DNA of 64,000 nt from Haloplanus aerogenes (lineage in GTDB: Archaea > Halobacteriota > Halobacteria > Halobacteriales > Haloferacaceae): contig NZ_CP034145.1 of NCBI RefSeq assembly GCF_003856835.1, positions 2,542,001 to 2,606,000 on the forward strand, read 5' to 3'. Made by a program: the position numbers and the translations under genes. Each line of letters opens with the position of its first letter. Within the stretch, counting starts at the first letter, position 1. The notes below the pieces were generated by a model that worked only from the letters and a program-made list of their open reading frames with translations, made no database searches and had not been told where the DNA came from. Of the stretch, positions 42,230 through 52,524 are shown in pieces.

Positions 42230-44232
42230 GCCAGCCAGTCGTCCGGTTTCGTGTCGTAATCGATGTCGTTAGCCGCGATTCGCTCCTCCAGGTCGGGGTC
42301 GAGGTCGTGGGTCTCGAACCGCTCACCGTCGTAGCGGATGCGCTTGCCGACCTCCGTCGGCGTCGGTTCGCGGTTCCGCCGCCGTGCGATTTCCAGTTCG
42401 TGTTCGTCGTACTCCTTGACGATGGTCATGAGGTTGACCGGGCGCCCCCAGAGATTGTAGGTGCGTTCGAGCACGCGTTTCGCCTGCTCGATATCGAGGC
42501 TGATGCCGTTGTACTGGTGGCCCAGCAGGAGTTCGTTGCGGTTGTCGAAGTTGCCGTCGTACACCGCGACGGTGGGTTTGCCGAAGTTGGTGAACTGCAA
42601 GAGCAGTTTCTTCTTCACGTCGTCGGGGTCCTCGGAGGCGACACGGAAGTCGCCGGTCGCCTGTGAGAACTCGTAGGTGAAGTAGTCGTTCTCCTTCACG
42701 AACTCCTCGGAGAGGAAGGCGTCGATGAAGGTCACGTCGTTGTGGCTCTCGCGGAGTTCGCGCATCCGCCGCCAGCCCACGCCGTAGTCCACGTCGTCGA
42801 TGGCGTCGGCAACGGTGTCGTATTTCGCGTCGTCGAACATGTACCGCGACAGGCGTTCGAGTTCCGACCGTCGGATGCGACGGAGGAAGCCGCGGTTCTG
42901 TGGCTTGCACAGCGAGAAGTGACGTTCGGTCAGGCCCTCGGTCGTGAGCACCTTCCACGGGTAGCGTGTCACGTCGACGTCGCCGTCCAGCGCGCGCTGT
43001 AGCGCCTCGGCGTCGACCCGCGGGTCGTCGGGGTCGAGGTCGTCGAGCGTCTCGGGCGTGATCGACGCGATGGCGGCGTCGGGGGCCAGTAGCTCCGCTA
43101 CCTCGTCGAAGTCGATCACGTCGTGGAAGTTTCGCCACGAGATACCCTCGACGCGCAGGAGGTGGTCGGCCACTTCGCGCCGGTTGGTCACGTTCTCGAT
43201 GTACTCCCAGAGTTCCATCCCGAGTTTGTAGGGGTTGAGCCCGGGCGAACCGAGCACGCGCGCCATGTGGTCGGCGTAGGTGACGAACTCGTCGTCCTCG
43301 GCGAAGTTCTCGTCGCTCATCATCAGCGACTCCCAGAAGGCCGCCCACCCCTCGTTCATCACCTTCGTCATCTTCTGGCCCGCGAAGTAGTAGGCCTCCG
43401 TCCGCAGGATTTCGAGTACGTCCTTCTGCCACGGTTCGAATGCCACCGCTTTCCCCGTCTCCTCGTCGTACTGTCGGCCGTGTTCGAGGAGGAAGGCCAG
43501 CACGTCGGTGTGGGGGTCTTCGAGGCGCGCCTTCGCCCGCTCCGATTCGGCGAGTTCGTCCAGCCACTCCTCGTCGAAGGCGTGCCGGCGCACGTCGTCG
43601 GACACGTCGAGTTCGTCCAGCCGCTCGCGGAGGTCGGACGGGGCGTCTCGCTCCCGGCGCTGGCCCGCGCGGGCGAACGCGCGGTGCTGGTCGATCGTGT
43701 CCTCCAGACAGAGGACGGCGTCGATGAACCGCTCGACCTCGTCGCGGTCGATTTCCGGGTCCTCGACGTACCCCTTGATCGTCTCGGCGTGGCGTTCGAG
43801 CATGGCCGCGGCGTCGAGGTCGGATCGATCGTCGCCCTGTCCGTCGCCGAACAACCCGAACCACTCGTTGTTGGCGAAGAAGTCGGCGTGGGCCTCGACG
43901 TGCGTGATGACCGCCTTCTGGTCGGCCAGCGAGTTCGATTCCTGCAGGAAGGCGTGGGAGGGGTTGTCGTTGTTGACGATCTCGAACGCCTTGCCCATGC
44001 CGAACTGGTCCTGTTTGCGCTGGCGGTCGTAGGCCATCCCCCACCGCCAGTGGGGGTAGCGCCGCTGGAACCCGCCGTAGGCGATGAGTTCGTTCATCTC
44101 GTCGTGGTCGACGATCCAGTAGTTGACCGGGTAGGGGTCGAGCCCCAGTTTCCGGGCCAGATTCCCCGCCTCCTCGACCGGTTCGGTGAGGCGCGTCGCT
44201 TCCTTCCGTGCGCCGATGCGGTCGTCTCTCAT
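42226..44232 (-). CDS. SpoVR family protein
   Basis: A 668-residue SpoVR/YcgB family protein. It begins with [20 protein letters not shown] and has [54 protein letters not shown] and [20 protein letters not shown], all typical of the family. SpoVR is linked to spore cortex in Bacillus, and in enterobacteria (YcgB) to the YeaG/YeaH stress group. It is the last gene of the operon and overlaps yeaH by 4 bp. The biochemical role is unknown. Confidence 0.93.
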   Translation of the reverse strand: MRDDRIGARKEATRLTEPVEEAGNLARKLGLDPYPVNYWIVDHDEMNELIAYGGFQRRYPHWRWGMAYDRQRKQDQFGMGKAFEIVNNDNPSHAFLQESNSLADQKAVITHVEAHADFFANNEWFGLFGDGQGDDRSDLDAAAMLERHAETIKGYVEDPEIDRDEVERFIDAVLCLEDTIDQHRAFARAGQRRERDAPSDLRERLDELDVSDDVRRHAFDEEWLDELAESERAKARLEDPHTDVLAFLLEHGRQYDEETGKAVAFEPWQKDVLEILRTEAYYFAGQKMTKVMNEGWAAFWESLMMSDENFAEDDEFVTYADHMARVLGSPGLNPYKLGMELWEYIENVTNRREVADHLLRVEGISWRNFHDVIDFDEVAELLAPDAAIASITPETLDDLDPDDPRVDAEALQRALDGDVDVTRYPWKVLTTEGLTERHFSLCKPQNRGFLRRIRRSELERLSRYMFDDAKYDTVADAIDDVDYGVGWRRMRELRESHNDVTFIDAFLSEEFVKENDYFTYEFSQATGDFRVASEDPDDVKKKLLLQFTNFGKPTVAVYDGNFDNRNELLLGHQYNGISLDIEQAKRVLERTYNLWGRPVNLMTIVKEYDEHELEIARRRNREPTPTEVGKRIRYDGERFETHDLDPDLEERIAANDIDYDTKPDDWLA

Positions 44233-45551
44233 TCCTGATCCTCCGTGCTCAGAATCTCGTAGATGGCGTCGGTCACGTCCGCGGGGTCGGAGACGTAGGC
44301 GACGACGACGCCGTCGTGTTCCTCGAACGCCCGTTCCACTTCCTCGGCGTGGGTGGCGTTGATGGCCGTCCCGCCCGGTTGCGTCTCCACGTACGCGTGG
44401 AGGTTGGCCGGGATGGACTCCATCAGCGGCACCACGTTCTCGCGGGTGTCGTTACTCGAGTTCTCGCTGTCGCCCGCGGCGAAGACGTAGCGGTTCCACT
44501 CGCTCCAGGGGTACCGCTCCTCCAGAATCTCCGCGGCGAGTTCGTACGCCGAGGAGATTCGCGTGCCGCCGCCGGAGCGGATGCCGAAGAAGTCCCCGCG
44601 CTCGACTTCCCACGCTTCCGCGTCGTGGGCGATGTAGACGAACTCCGCGCGGTCGTACTTGCCAGTGAGATACCAGTCGAGCGGCGTGAACGTCCGCTCG
44701 ACGAGTTCGCGTTTCTGCTCGCGCATGCTCCCCGACACGTCGCGGATGTTCACCACCACGACGTTTTTCTCCGTCTTCTCGACCACCTCGGGGTGGCGGT
44801 AGCGCTCGTCCTCGCGGCGGAAGGGCACCTCTCGCAGCCCTTCCCGACGGATGCGTTCGAGCGTCGTCGTCCGGTCGACGTTCTCGGCCATCTCCTCGAA
44901 GCTCTCCCAGCGACCCCGTTCGTCGTCGGGAATCGTGTCCCACTGGTCTTCGATCCACGCGCGCGAGACGAGAATGTTCTCCTCGCGACACCAGCGGAAC
45001 ACGTCGCCCGGCGTCGCGCCCGCGACCCGCATCGCCTCGCGGACGTACTCCTCGTCGAAATCCATCGCCAGCTTGCGCTTCAGCCCCTGCTTGAACAGGC
45101 GCTCGAAGTCGAGCGTGCTGTTCGGGCCGGCGCGGGTGAGTTCCGTGAAGTCGCCCTCGACTTCCTCGACGACTTCCTTCCCCTTCGGCTCCAGATCCAG
45201 CCCGAGTTCCTCGTCGAGTTCCTCCGCGAACTCCTCGGGGTCCATCTCGTAATACTCGTGCTCGCCAGCCTCGTCGCCGGGGTCGCCGTCCTCGTCGCCG
45301 TCGCCGTCGTCGGCGGGTTGGGGCGGGCCGACCGGCTGCCCCACGTCCGGCGTGCCGTCCTGTCCCTGACCGACGCCGCCGCGGTCCCGGGGGTCGTACG
45401 CGAACTCCGGCAGGTCGACCACCTTGATCGGCACCTGAATGCTGTCGGGGTCGCTCCCGCCGAGGTCACCGTAGCGGATGAACTCCTTCAGGTCTTCACG
45501 GCGCCGTTCGCCGACTTCGCGGAATCGGTCCAGATCTTCTCTCAGTCCCAT
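44229..45551 (-). CDS. YeaH/YhbH family protein (UPF0229), VWA-like
   Basis: A 440-residue UPF0229 family protein. A long acidic linker near residues 60-110 separates the N-terminus ([20 protein letters not shown]) from a C-terminal von Willebrand A-like domain. That domain has the metal-site pattern [15 protein letters not shown] (DxSxS), then [15 protein letters not shown]. Start 45551 ([20 protein letters not shown]) overlaps the end of the second PrkA gene by 10 bp. It works with the PrkA kinases in the known YeaG-YeaH pair. Confidence 0.92.
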   Translation of the reverse strand: MGLREDLDRFREVGERRREDLKEFIRYGDLGGSDPDSIQVPIKVVDLPEFAYDPRDRGGVGQGQDGTPDVGQPVGPPQPADDGDGDEDGDPGDEAGEHEYYEMDPEEFAEELDEELGLDLEPKGKEVVEEVEGDFTELTRAGPNSTLDFERLFKQGLKRKLAMDFDEEYVREAMRVAGATPGDVFRWCREENILVSRAWIEDQWDTIPDDERGRWESFEEMAENVDRTTTLERIRREGLREVPFRREDERYRHPEVVEKTEKNVVVVNIRDVSGSMREQKRELVERTFTPLDWYLTGKYDRAEFVYIAHDAEAWEVERGDFFGIRSGGGTRISSAYELAAEILEERYPWSEWNRYVFAAGDSENSSNDTRENVVPLMESIPANLHAYVETQPGGTAINATHAEEVERAFEEHDGVVVAYVSDPADVTDAIYEILSTEDQE

Positions 45552-47794
45552 CGGTAGCTCACCTCCCGCATCACTTTCCGGCTCGTCAGTTCGGCGGACG
45601 CCGGCGAGTAGCCCTGCGTCTGCAGGTGGTCGAGCGTCCGCTCCTTGCGGCGCTCGGTCTCCGTATCGGAGGGCGGGTCCGTCCACTGGGCGGGGTCGAA
45701 CCCCTCGAACAGCCGCTTCACGTCGCCCCAGTCGTGGGCGTCGAGGACGGCCCGGATGACCGGAATGTCGCTCACGTCGACGTTCTCGATGGCGAAATCC
45801 TCGTCACGGTTCTCCCACGCGTAGCGGTTGATCGCCGTGATGACCTTCTCGCGGCGGAACTCTTCGACGCGTTCGGCGGGGTCGGCCCCGCTGTAAGCGT
45901 CCTCGCCGAACCGACCCAGATGCTCCGTCTCGAACACCTTCATCAGCAGGGGGTCGGGATCGACGGGGCCGCGGTCGGTGTCGATCTGATCCTCGTTCGC
46001 CCACGCGAAGACGTGTTCGACGTACTCCGCGACGGTCTCCTCGTCGACGCCCTTCTCGGCCAGTAGGGCGTCGAGGACGTCCGCCTCCTGCCGGTCGTAG
46101 ATGTGGCTCTTGACGATGGCGAGGCGGTTCTCGTACTCCGCGGCCTCGGCGCGCGAGAAGACGGGCGCCTCGGTGAGTCCGTCGGCCATCGCGTCGAGTA
46201 CGTCGTCGGGCATGACGACCCGTTCGACCGGCAGGTCGGGATGCTGGCGGTCGGCGTCGGTCTGGAGCAGGTCGGCGATCACGTCCCGGGTGTAGGTGAC
46301 GGGGATGCCGTGGCTGCCGTCGTCGCCGTCGAAGTCGAACTCGTCGGCCTCGACGCGTTCGTCGCCCTCCTGTAAGTAGCCCTGATCGAACAGGAGCGCC
46401 TTCTCGACGAGGCCGTGATTCCCCGGCGTGTCCTCGCCGTCGAGGCGGGTGACGACGCTGTACAGCGCCGCCGCCTCGACGGTGTGGGGCGCGAGTTCCC
46501 GGTCGACGGCGCCGCCGCGCCCGTCACGCATCGACAGCGTCAGCCCCTCGCGAACCCGTGCTTCGAGGTCGGCGTAGCCCTCGGCCTCCCAGACGGCCGT
46601 CTCGCTCGTCAGTTCGCGGCGGATCAGTTCCGCCTCCAGCGAGAGGTTGGTCAGGTAGCCGAACTCGTGTTTGTCGAGGCGGCGCTTCAGCGCCTTCAGC
46701 GGGTCGCGCCCGTTGCGGTCGGCGTACTTGTCGAGTTCCACGTCGAGGTCGGGGTTCGAGATGATGAGCAGTTGGGTGTCGATATCCATCCCGATCCCCT
46801 TGTCCAGTTTCACGCGCCCCTCGTCGGGAACGTTCAGCAGTTTGCGGAGCAAATCGGCGTGCTGGGCCGCGTCCTCGACGATGGTCAACAGGCCGTTGCC
46901 CTGCGAGAGGACGCCGTCGTAGGAGAACGCCTGCGGATTCTTTCGCCCCCGCGAATCGAGTTCGCGGAGCATCCCCGGCATCCACGACCCGACCAGTCGC
47001 TCCTTGGGCGTGCCGTCGTCCTCCGAGTGGAGGATGCCGATGCCCCGCCCCACGTCGACGACGTAGTTTTTCACCCGGAGGTGGCGCGGATCGGTAATGG
47101 AGGAGAACAGGTTCGTCCCCCCGTTCCGTCGGTAGCGCTCCTCGAGAACGTCGTACGCCTCCCGACAGAACGGATCGAGGCTGGCTTCCACGCGCGTCGG
47201 CACGTGGTCGCCCTGATTGAGGTCGTCGAGGATGGCCGACCGGACGCCCTCGGGGAACACCGAGAGCGGATGTGACTGGACCGGACTCTCGTACCAGTCG
47301 TCTTCGCGGTCGATCTCGTCGCCGTAGCTCAGCCCGCGGTCTTCGGTCGCGCTGGCGACGTTCCACTCGACCGTGTAGCGCCGGCCCGCTTCGGTCTTCG
47401 AGTACTCTCGGAGGCCGTTGATGAGACACCGTTTGAGCTCCGACTTGCCCGTCGCCGTCGGCCCGTCGAACCAGATGATCTTCTCCCGTTTGCCCCGGTC
47501 CGCGGCGATGGTCCGGAGGTCGTCGACGAAGCCGTTCAACACGTCCGTGTTGCCGAGGATGGCGTGTTCGCCGCCGTTGGCAGGGTCGTCGAAGAAGCGG
47601 TAGCGCTCCCGCTTCTCGCCCTCCTCGACGACCGTCCGCGTCCCCATCGACTCGATGGCTTCGAGCAGGTACTTCGGGGCGTGGGAGGCGATCGAGGGGC
47701 GTTCGAGCGCCCGTTCGACGTACGCCTCCAGACTCATCGGCTCCTCGTACGCGCCGGAGAGTTCCTCGTCGCCGGCGCGGATGTAATCCGTCAT
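45542..47794 (-). CDS. PrkA-family serine protein kinase, second copy
   Basis: A 750-residue PrkA/YeaG-related protein. An N-terminal AAA-type domain has the P-loop [10 protein letters not shown] at residues 111-120, a Walker B-like [14 protein letters not shown], and [10 protein letters not shown] in between. The C-terminal PrkA region has [16 protein letters not shown]. It is clearly diverged from the neighbouring first PrkA (GPVGSGKS) and longer. The ATG at 47794 overlaps the stop of the first copy in an ATGA. It may be a partner or a differently regulated paralogue. Confidence 0.92.
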   Translation of the reverse strand: MTDYIRAGDEELSGAYEEPMSLEAYVERALERPSIASHAPKYLLEAIESMGTRTVVEEGEKRERYRFFDDPANGGEHAILGNTDVLNGFVDDLRTIAADRGKREKIIWFDGPTATGKSELKRCLINGLREYSKTEAGRRYTVEWNVASATEDRGLSYGDEIDREDDWYESPVQSHPLSVFPEGVRSAILDDLNQGDHVPTRVEASLDPFCREAYDVLEERYRRNGGTNLFSSITDPRHLRVKNYVVDVGRGIGILHSEDDGTPKERLVGSWMPGMLRELDSRGRKNPQAFSYDGVLSQGNGLLTIVEDAAQHADLLRKLLNVPDEGRVKLDKGIGMDIDTQLLIISNPDLDVELDKYADRNGRDPLKALKRRLDKHEFGYLTNLSLEAELIRRELTSETAVWEAEGYADLEARVREGLTLSMRDGRGGAVDRELAPHTVEAAALYSVVTRLDGEDTPGNHGLVEKALLFDQGYLQEGDERVEADEFDFDGDDGSHGIPVTYTRDVIADLLQTDADRQHPDLPVERVVMPDDVLDAMADGLTEAPVFSRAEAAEYENRLAIVKSHIYDRQEADVLDALLAEKGVDEETVAEYVEHVFAWANEDQIDTDRGPVDPDPLLMKVFETEHLGRFGEDAYSGADPAERVEEFRREKVITAINRYAWENRDEDFAIENVDVSDIPVIRAVLDAHDWGDVKRLFEGFDPAQWTDPPSDTETERRKERTLDHLQTQGYSPASAELTSRKVMREVSYRWD

Positions 47795-49857
47795 CCTTCC
47801 AGTTCGCTCTTGGCGACCTCCGCCCCGGCGAACTCGAGGACCTCCTGGGCGCCCTCGCGGGAGTAGCCCTGTTCGATCAACGCGTCGACCCACGCGCTCC
47901 GCTCGTCGTCGTCGAGTTCGTTCGCCGACACCAGCGCGGAGAAGTTGATGTTGTGTTTCTTGTCCTCCCACAGTTTGCGTTCGAGGGCGCGGCGCAGGCG
48001 GTCGTTGTCCTGCGGGTCGAACCCTTCACCCTCGCGGGCGCGGCGGCTGACCCAGTTCGACACTTCCTGCCGGAAGTCGTCTTTCCGGTCGCTCGGAATC
48101 TCCAACTTCTCCTCGACCGAGCGCAGGAACGTCTCGTCCGGTTCCTGCTCCCGTCCGGTGAGTTCGTCCGTCACCGTCGCGTCGTCGATGTACGCCATCA
48201 CGTGGTCCATGTACTTCTCGCCCTGCCGCTGGATCTCGTCCACGTCGTAGGCGAGGGCGTGGCGCACGTCCTCGATGGCGCGTTCCTTGTACTCCTCGCG
48301 CACGAGTTCGAGGTAGCGGTGGTAGCGGTCGACGTTCTCCTCGGGGATGGAGCCGTGATTCTCGAGGTTGCGCTCGAAGTGGGTGAACACCGAGAGCGGC
48401 GAGAGGTAGGCGCGGTCGCGGTGGGTGGCGTCCATGATCGCCTCCGCAATCTCGTCGCCGATGAACCGGGCAGAGACGCCGTCCATCCCCTCCGCGATGT
48501 CGGCGTTCTGCTCCCCCTCCTCCCGTAACTTCTTCACGTCGATATCGTCGGCCTCGTCTATCTCGCCGTTGTAGGCCTTGGCCTTCTGGACGAGCGTGAC
48601 GTTCTCGCCGTTGGGCTCCGTGATGCGGGTGAGCACGCCGAACAGCCCCGCCATCTCCATCGCGTGCGGTTCGATGTGCATGTCCGGCACGTCCGCGTTC
48701 CGGAGCATCTTCCGGTAGATTTCCGCCTCCTCCGAGTATTCGAGGACGTACGGGAAGTCGATCCGTTTCGTCCGGTCGTTGAACGCCTCCATCTTCTCGT
48801 CGCCCTTCTTGTCCCGGTATTCGGGCATGTTGGTACGGCCGACGATCACCTGATCGATGTCGATGCGAGGGTTGTTCTTCGGCTTGATCGTCTGTTCCTG
48901 CGAGGCGTGCAGGAAGTCGTAGAGGAACTCCCGCTGGAGTTTCAGCAGTTCCTCGCCGCTGAACAGGCCGCGGTTGGCGTTACAGAAGGCGCCGGAGTAG
49001 TCGAACGCCCGGGGGTCCGACTCGCCGTAGATGGCGATTTTGGAGTAGTTGACGTCGCCGGTCAGTTCCGTCTCGTCCTGATTCTTCTTGTCCTTGGGCT
49101 CGAACGTCTCGATGCACTGGCGCTTGTTCTCGCTCGCGACGAGACGGACGATTTCGACGTGGTTGTCGAGGACGGCTTTCAGGTCGTCGTCGTAGTGGGC
49201 CAGCAGGCGATCCATGTAGAACTCGCTGGCGGGGTCGAGCGACTGCTCGTTGCGGACGGTGTAGGGCGCGTCGAGTTCGTCGTTCAACCGTTCGAGCACC
49301 CGGTCGCGCTGTTCCTGCGGGAGGAGAACGAGCGGGTCCTGACTCATCGGGGAGACGACGGTGTCGTCCGCGGGGTCCTGATCGCGGACGATGTCACAGA
49401 GGTTGGTCCACCGGAAGGTGTACATCCGGCCCTCGTCGCTCATGGTGTAATCCTCGAAGTACCGCCGGACCATCCAGTCGAAGTGTGACTTACCGGACCC
49501 GACGGGACCGAGCAGCAGTTTGATACGTTTCTCCGGGCCGAGTCCCCGGGCACCGCTTTTCACCTTGTTGACGAATTCGTGGATCGACTCGTGGACCTCG
49601 CGACCGTAGAAGGTGTTCTCCCCGTCGTGTAAGGGATCTTCCGAGGCCATGAGGTACTCGACGACGCCGGCATCTTCGTCGTACTCCGTCCCGTAGTAGT
49701 CGAACATGTCGGCGACGCGCTGGTGAGCGTTGCGGGCGATCCGCGGATCGTCGTACACCTCGTCCAGATACCAGTCGAAGCGCTTCGCTTCGCGGAGGTC
49801 CGCCGGAACCGATTCCTTGTAATGCTGGCTGAGGTCTTCGAGGGTTTCCTTCGTCAT
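47791..49857 (-). CDS. prkA: PrkA-family serine protein kinase, first copy
   Basis: A 688-residue YeaG/PrkA-type kinase. The P-loop GPVGSGKS is at residues 117-124 in RIKLLLGPVGSGKSHFDWMV. FYGREVHESIHEFVNKVKSG precedes it, and VGRTNMPEYRDKKGDEKMEA lies in the AAA domain. A C-terminal PrkA domain follows. Bacterial homologues respond to nutrient or pH stress. It is the first gene of a four-gene overlapping operon with a second PrkA, YeaH and SpoVR. Start 49857 gives the YeaG-like N-terminus MTKETLEDLSQHYKESVP. Confidence 0.94.
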   Translation of the reverse strand: MTKETLEDLSQHYKESVPADLREAKRFDWYLDEVYDDPRIARNAHQRVADMFDYYGTEYDEDAGVVEYLMASEDPLHDGENTFYGREVHESIHEFVNKVKSGARGLGPEKRIKLLLGPVGSGKSHFDWMVRRYFEDYTMSDEGRMYTFRWTNLCDIVRDQDPADDTVVSPMSQDPLVLLPQEQRDRVLERLNDELDAPYTVRNEQSLDPASEFYMDRLLAHYDDDLKAVLDNHVEIVRLVASENKRQCIETFEPKDKKNQDETELTGDVNYSKIAIYGESDPRAFDYSGAFCNANRGLFSGEELLKLQREFLYDFLHASQEQTIKPKNNPRIDIDQVIVGRTNMPEYRDKKGDEKMEAFNDRTKRIDFPYVLEYSEEAEIYRKMLRNADVPDMHIEPHAMEMAGLFGVLTRITEPNGENVTLVQKAKAYNGEIDEADDIDVKKLREEGEQNADIAEGMDGVSARFIGDEIAEAIMDATHRDRAYLSPLSVFTHFERNLENHGSIPEENVDRYHRYLELVREEYKERAIEDVRHALAYDVDEIQRQGEKYMDHVMAYIDDATVTDELTGREQEPDETFLRSVEEKLEIPSDRKDDFRQEVSNWVSRRAREGEGFDPQDNDRLRRALERKLWEDKKHNINFSALVSANELDDDERSAWVDALIEQGYSREGAQEVLEFAGAEVAKSELEG

Positions 49858-50030
49858 TGTCTCATCGGGGTCTCGGGCCCGAGCGCCGTCCGATCGCCCC
49901 GCCACCCGGTCGTCGCGTGGTGTGGGCACACGTACCACACCGCGGCTCTGACCGCGGGATCATCGTCGTGGGAACGGCGGAGGGGTGGCGGGGCGTTCGA
50001 CCGACGGCTGCTCGGTCCGCTGGTAACCGA
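49858..50030 (-). promoter_or_regulatory. Long leader of the prkA-prkA-yeaH-spoVR operon
   Basis: About 173 bases separate the nearest TATA-like box from the prkA ATG, unlike the leaderless pattern elsewhere. Stem-loops visible are CCGCGG-CTCTGA-CCGCGG (49940-49957) and TGTGG...CCACA (49921-49939). No RNA family was recognised, and regulation is inference. Confidence 0.35.
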
Positions 50031-50040
50031 GACTATAAAC
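50031..50040 (-). promoter_or_regulatory. TATA box of the PrkA operon
   Basis: GTTTATAGTC on the minus strand. A second AT-rich run (GTATATGTAC, 50051-50060) lies behind it. From here to the next gene (50061-50304) only its TATA box, ACTATAGG at 50274-50281, was recognised. Confidence 0.5.
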
Positions 50041-50273
50041 ACTGTCAGTAGTACATATACATAAGCCTTCCCCCAATGTCCACGGTAGGCACTCCTTACC
50101 CGATCCGACGAATTCCGCCGTTGGCAGCCGTTTCCGATCGTCGATAGGCCGATTCGACGAACCGCTAGAATGGGGACGAACGGTTAGGGAACGGACGCAC
50201 GATACTCGGTGGGAGCCGTCGACGAGCGTGCGGCGTGTCTCGCCGCCGTCGGCCGCTGTGTCACGACGCACAG

Positions 50274-50281
50274 ACTATAGG
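50274..50281 (+). promoter_or_regulatory. TATA box of the DUF5820-like gene
   Basis: ACTATAGG, 24-31 bp before the ATG at 50305. Confidence 0.5.
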
Positions 50282-50304
50282 GCCGCCGTGCCGAGGGTCG
50301 GTAT

Positions 50305-50685
50305 ATGAGCTTCGACGACCTGCCGGACGGGTGGACCGTCTGGCACGAGGAGGCCGGCGGGCGAGCGATCCTCGCCTATCGGCCGGACGTGTTCGACACG
50401 GACGCGTTTCCGGCCGCCTGCATGCCCACCATCTACCTCTCGCCCGGATCGCCGCGGCGCCGTCCCGGCGCGCGTCGGGCCGACGGCTGGACGATCACGC
50501 TCTTTCTCGAACCGGAGATCGACGCACGCGTCGAGACGGCGGACACCCGCGAGGCGGGCGTCGAGGCGGCGCTCGATCTCGCCCACGCGTTCGCCGCCGG
50601 GAAAATCGACTACCGCGCCGCCTACCAGATTCCCCGCGAGGACTACTTCGACCGTCTCGACGAACTCGTCGGTCGCGAGGCTTAA
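50305..50685 (+). CDS. Conserved haloarchaeal protein (DUF5820-like)
   Basis: A 126-residue soluble protein. It begins SFDDLPDGWTVWHEEAGGRA and has YRPDVFDTDAFPAACMPTIY and EDYFDRLDELVGREA. I believe this matches DUF5820, but cannot verify it. Function unknown. It is followed 25 bp later by a UPF0179 gene, so the two may form an operon. Confidence 0.75.
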   Translation: MSFDDLPDGWTVWHEEAGGRAILAYRPDVFDTDAFPAACMPTIYLSPGSPRRRPGARRADGWTITLFLEPEIDARVETADTREAGVEAALDLAHAFAAGKIDYRAAYQIPREDYFDRLDELVGREA

Positions 50686-50710
50686 CCTCCCTGGCCGAGA
50701 ACGGCTATCC

Positions 50711-51166
50711 ATGTCCGAGGTCACGCTTATCGGGACGCGCCTCGCCGAAGTCGGTCGCGAGTTCGTCTTCCGGGGCGAATCCAGCGCGTGCGAGGGCTGT
50801 CCGTATCGCGGCCAGTGTCTCAATCTCTCACCAGGGACCCGCTACCGGATCACGGACGTGCGCGAGAACGCCCAGACGCTCGACTGTGCCGTCCACGACA
50901 GCGGCGTCCGCGCCGTCGAGGTCGAACCCGCGCCCATCCCCGCGAACGTTCCATCCAAGGTGGCGTACGCCGGGAGCAAGGCGAAACTCGCCGGCACGTG
51001 TCCGTACACCGACTGTCCGAGTCACGCCTACTGCGTCCCCGACGGCGTCGACTTCGACGCCGAGTACCGCATCGACGAGGTCCTCGGCGACCCGCCCCAC
51101 GACTACTGTATGCTCGACCGTGACCTCACGCTGGTCGAACTCGCGCCGCGCGACGACTCCTCCTGA
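50711..51166 (+). CDS. UPF0179 family protein, cysteine-rich
   Basis: A 151-residue UPF0179 protein. Cys pairs are in CEGCPYRGQCLNLSPG and CPYTDCPSHAYCVPDG, and another in YCMLDRD. These eight or so Cys suggest metal or iron-sulfur binding. Its function is unknown. Its last 64 bases overlap the end of the convergent aspartoacylase-like gene. Confidence 0.9.
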   Translation: MSEVTLIGTRLAEVGREFVFRGESSACEGCPYRGQCLNLSPGTRYRITDVRENAQTLDCAVHDSGVRAVEVEPAPIPANVPSKVAYAGSKAKLAGTCPYTDCPSHAYCVPDGVDFDAEYRIDEVLGDPPHDYCMLDRDLTLVELAPRDDSS

Positions 51167-51960
51167 TCGGTCTCGAAGTCCGCCAGCCGACCCACGCGCT
51201 CGCCCGCGTATCCAAACACGCCCTCGTAGCCCTCAGCCGACATCAGAATGGGATAGAAGGGCTCTTCGGCCACGTGCTCTACGCCGTCCGCCGAGGCGAA
51301 GGGAACGCCAGCTTCGACGCGTTCGAAGTTCTCGACGAACACCTCGTAGTCGTCTGCTGGCGCCTTCGACACCCGACCGGTGAGACGGAAGACGGGTGCG
51401 TCGGCCGCTTCGGGTTCGTCGGCCGCGGGCAAGACGCCCGTCGCCGCGAGGAACGCCCGCACGAGTTCCCGCGCGTTCTCCGCCGCCGTCTCCGACCACT
51501 GGAGCCCACACTCCACCTCGAATACGCCGGGGTAGTCGATCAGTCGCCCGCCGGCGTACACCGCCGTCTCGACGACGGCGTCGATCGGTAGCCGCGCACA
51601 GATATCCGCCGTCGTGGGGTCGACGGTGTCGACGAGCGCGAACGGGGACGCGTACGACTGCGTCGAGTGGAGCGCCAGCGTCGTACAGCCGTCGAGTTCG
51701 GCCAGCAACCGCTGGGCCAGTCGCCGTTCGTGACTCTCCGCCTCGGCGTCGCCGGGGAACGCGCGATTGAGGTCGTCGTCCAGATATCGGACGCCGCGTT
51801 CGAGCGCTTCCTCGTTGGCGATAACGAACTTCACCGGGTGCTGGAAGGTGGGTGGATCGTCGAGCAACGTCTCGACCGCGTCGGGCCCACAGGGCTCGTC
51901 CCCGTGGATCCCCGCGACGACCGCCACCTCGGGGTCGTCGCCGAACTCGCGAATTCTCAT
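51103..51960 (-). CDS. Succinylglutamate desuccinylase/aspartoacylase family protein
   Basis: A 285-residue zinc carboxypeptidase-like amidohydrolase. Metal and active-site motifs are VAGIHGDEPCG near residue 17 (His and Glu), DDDLNRAFPGD near 63 (Asn-Arg), LALHSTQSYASPF near 96 (His), and VFEVECGLQWSE near 146 with the catalytic Glu. The substrate is unknown. The C-terminal tail SSRGASSTSVRSRSSIQ is encoded antisense to the UPF0179 end and is probably not conserved. Confidence 0.85.
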   Translation of the reverse strand: MRIREFGDDPEVAVVAGIHGDEPCGPDAVETLLDDPPTFQHPVKFVIANEEALERGVRYLDDDLNRAFPGDAEAESHERRLAQRLLAELDGCTTLALHSTQSYASPFALVDTVDPTTADICARLPIDAVVETAVYAGGRLIDYPGVFEVECGLQWSETAAENARELVRAFLAATGVLPAADEPEAADAPVFRLTGRVSKAPADDYEVFVENFERVEAGVPFASADGVEHVAEEPFYPILMSAEGYEGVFGYAGERVGRLADFETDQEESSRGASSTSVRSRSSIQ

Positions 51961-51969
51961 TGTCCGTGT

Positions 51970-52428
51970 CTAGCCGTCGGCGTTGAAGTGGGTTCCGTCC
52001 TCGCCTCGTTCCGCGAGCGCCGTGTAGAAGCGCTCGAAGTAGGCGTCGGTCGTCGGCACCGCGACGGCGACGGCGTCGTACGGCATCGTGACGGGACGCC
52101 GGTCGGCGTGCGACTGGCCGAATTTGAGACGGAGCGTTGCCTCGTCGGTCGTCAGTGCGTAGGCGTCGTACCCGTCCGGCAGGCCCGAGAACACGCTCCC
52201 GGGAAATCGCCGTTTGAGCGCCGCCAGATCGTCCGAAACGTAGCACGTCGCCGCGTGCAGTCGGTCGATACCACGTGCGAGGTCGGCGTACGTGTCTTCC
52301 GCGAGTTCGAGAGTGAGTGACTCGTCGTACCGACGACAGATCCGATCCAGTTCCGCGAACGCGGTGTCGACGGGACTACCCGTGATCGTCGCTCGGACCG
52401 TCGCCGGATCGGGGGCGTCCGGGGGCAC
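51970..52428 (-). CDS. Conserved protein of unknown function
   Basis: A 152-residue soluble protein with an apparent GTG start. Segments are DESLTLELAEDTYADLARGI, ATCYVSDDLAALKRRFPGSV and VPTTDAYFERFYTALAERGE. I do not recognise a domain. It is translated 9 bp before the aspartoacylase-like gene, so the two are an operon. Confidence 0.7.
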   Translation of the reverse strand: MPPDAPDPATVRATITGSPVDTAFAELDRICRRYDESLTLELAEDTYADLARGIDRLHAATCYVSDDLAALKRRFPGSVFSGLPDGYDAYALTTDEATLRLKFGQSHADRRPVTMPYDAVAVAVPTTDAYFERFYTALAERGEDGTHFNADG

Positions 52429-52524
52429 GGGATGGCGGTACGCGTGGGCGGGACTTGGGGGTTTGGCCCCGATCCCCGTACCGAGTAAATCGACGCGAAC
52501 CGCCGACCGACGTCCTCCCGCCGG

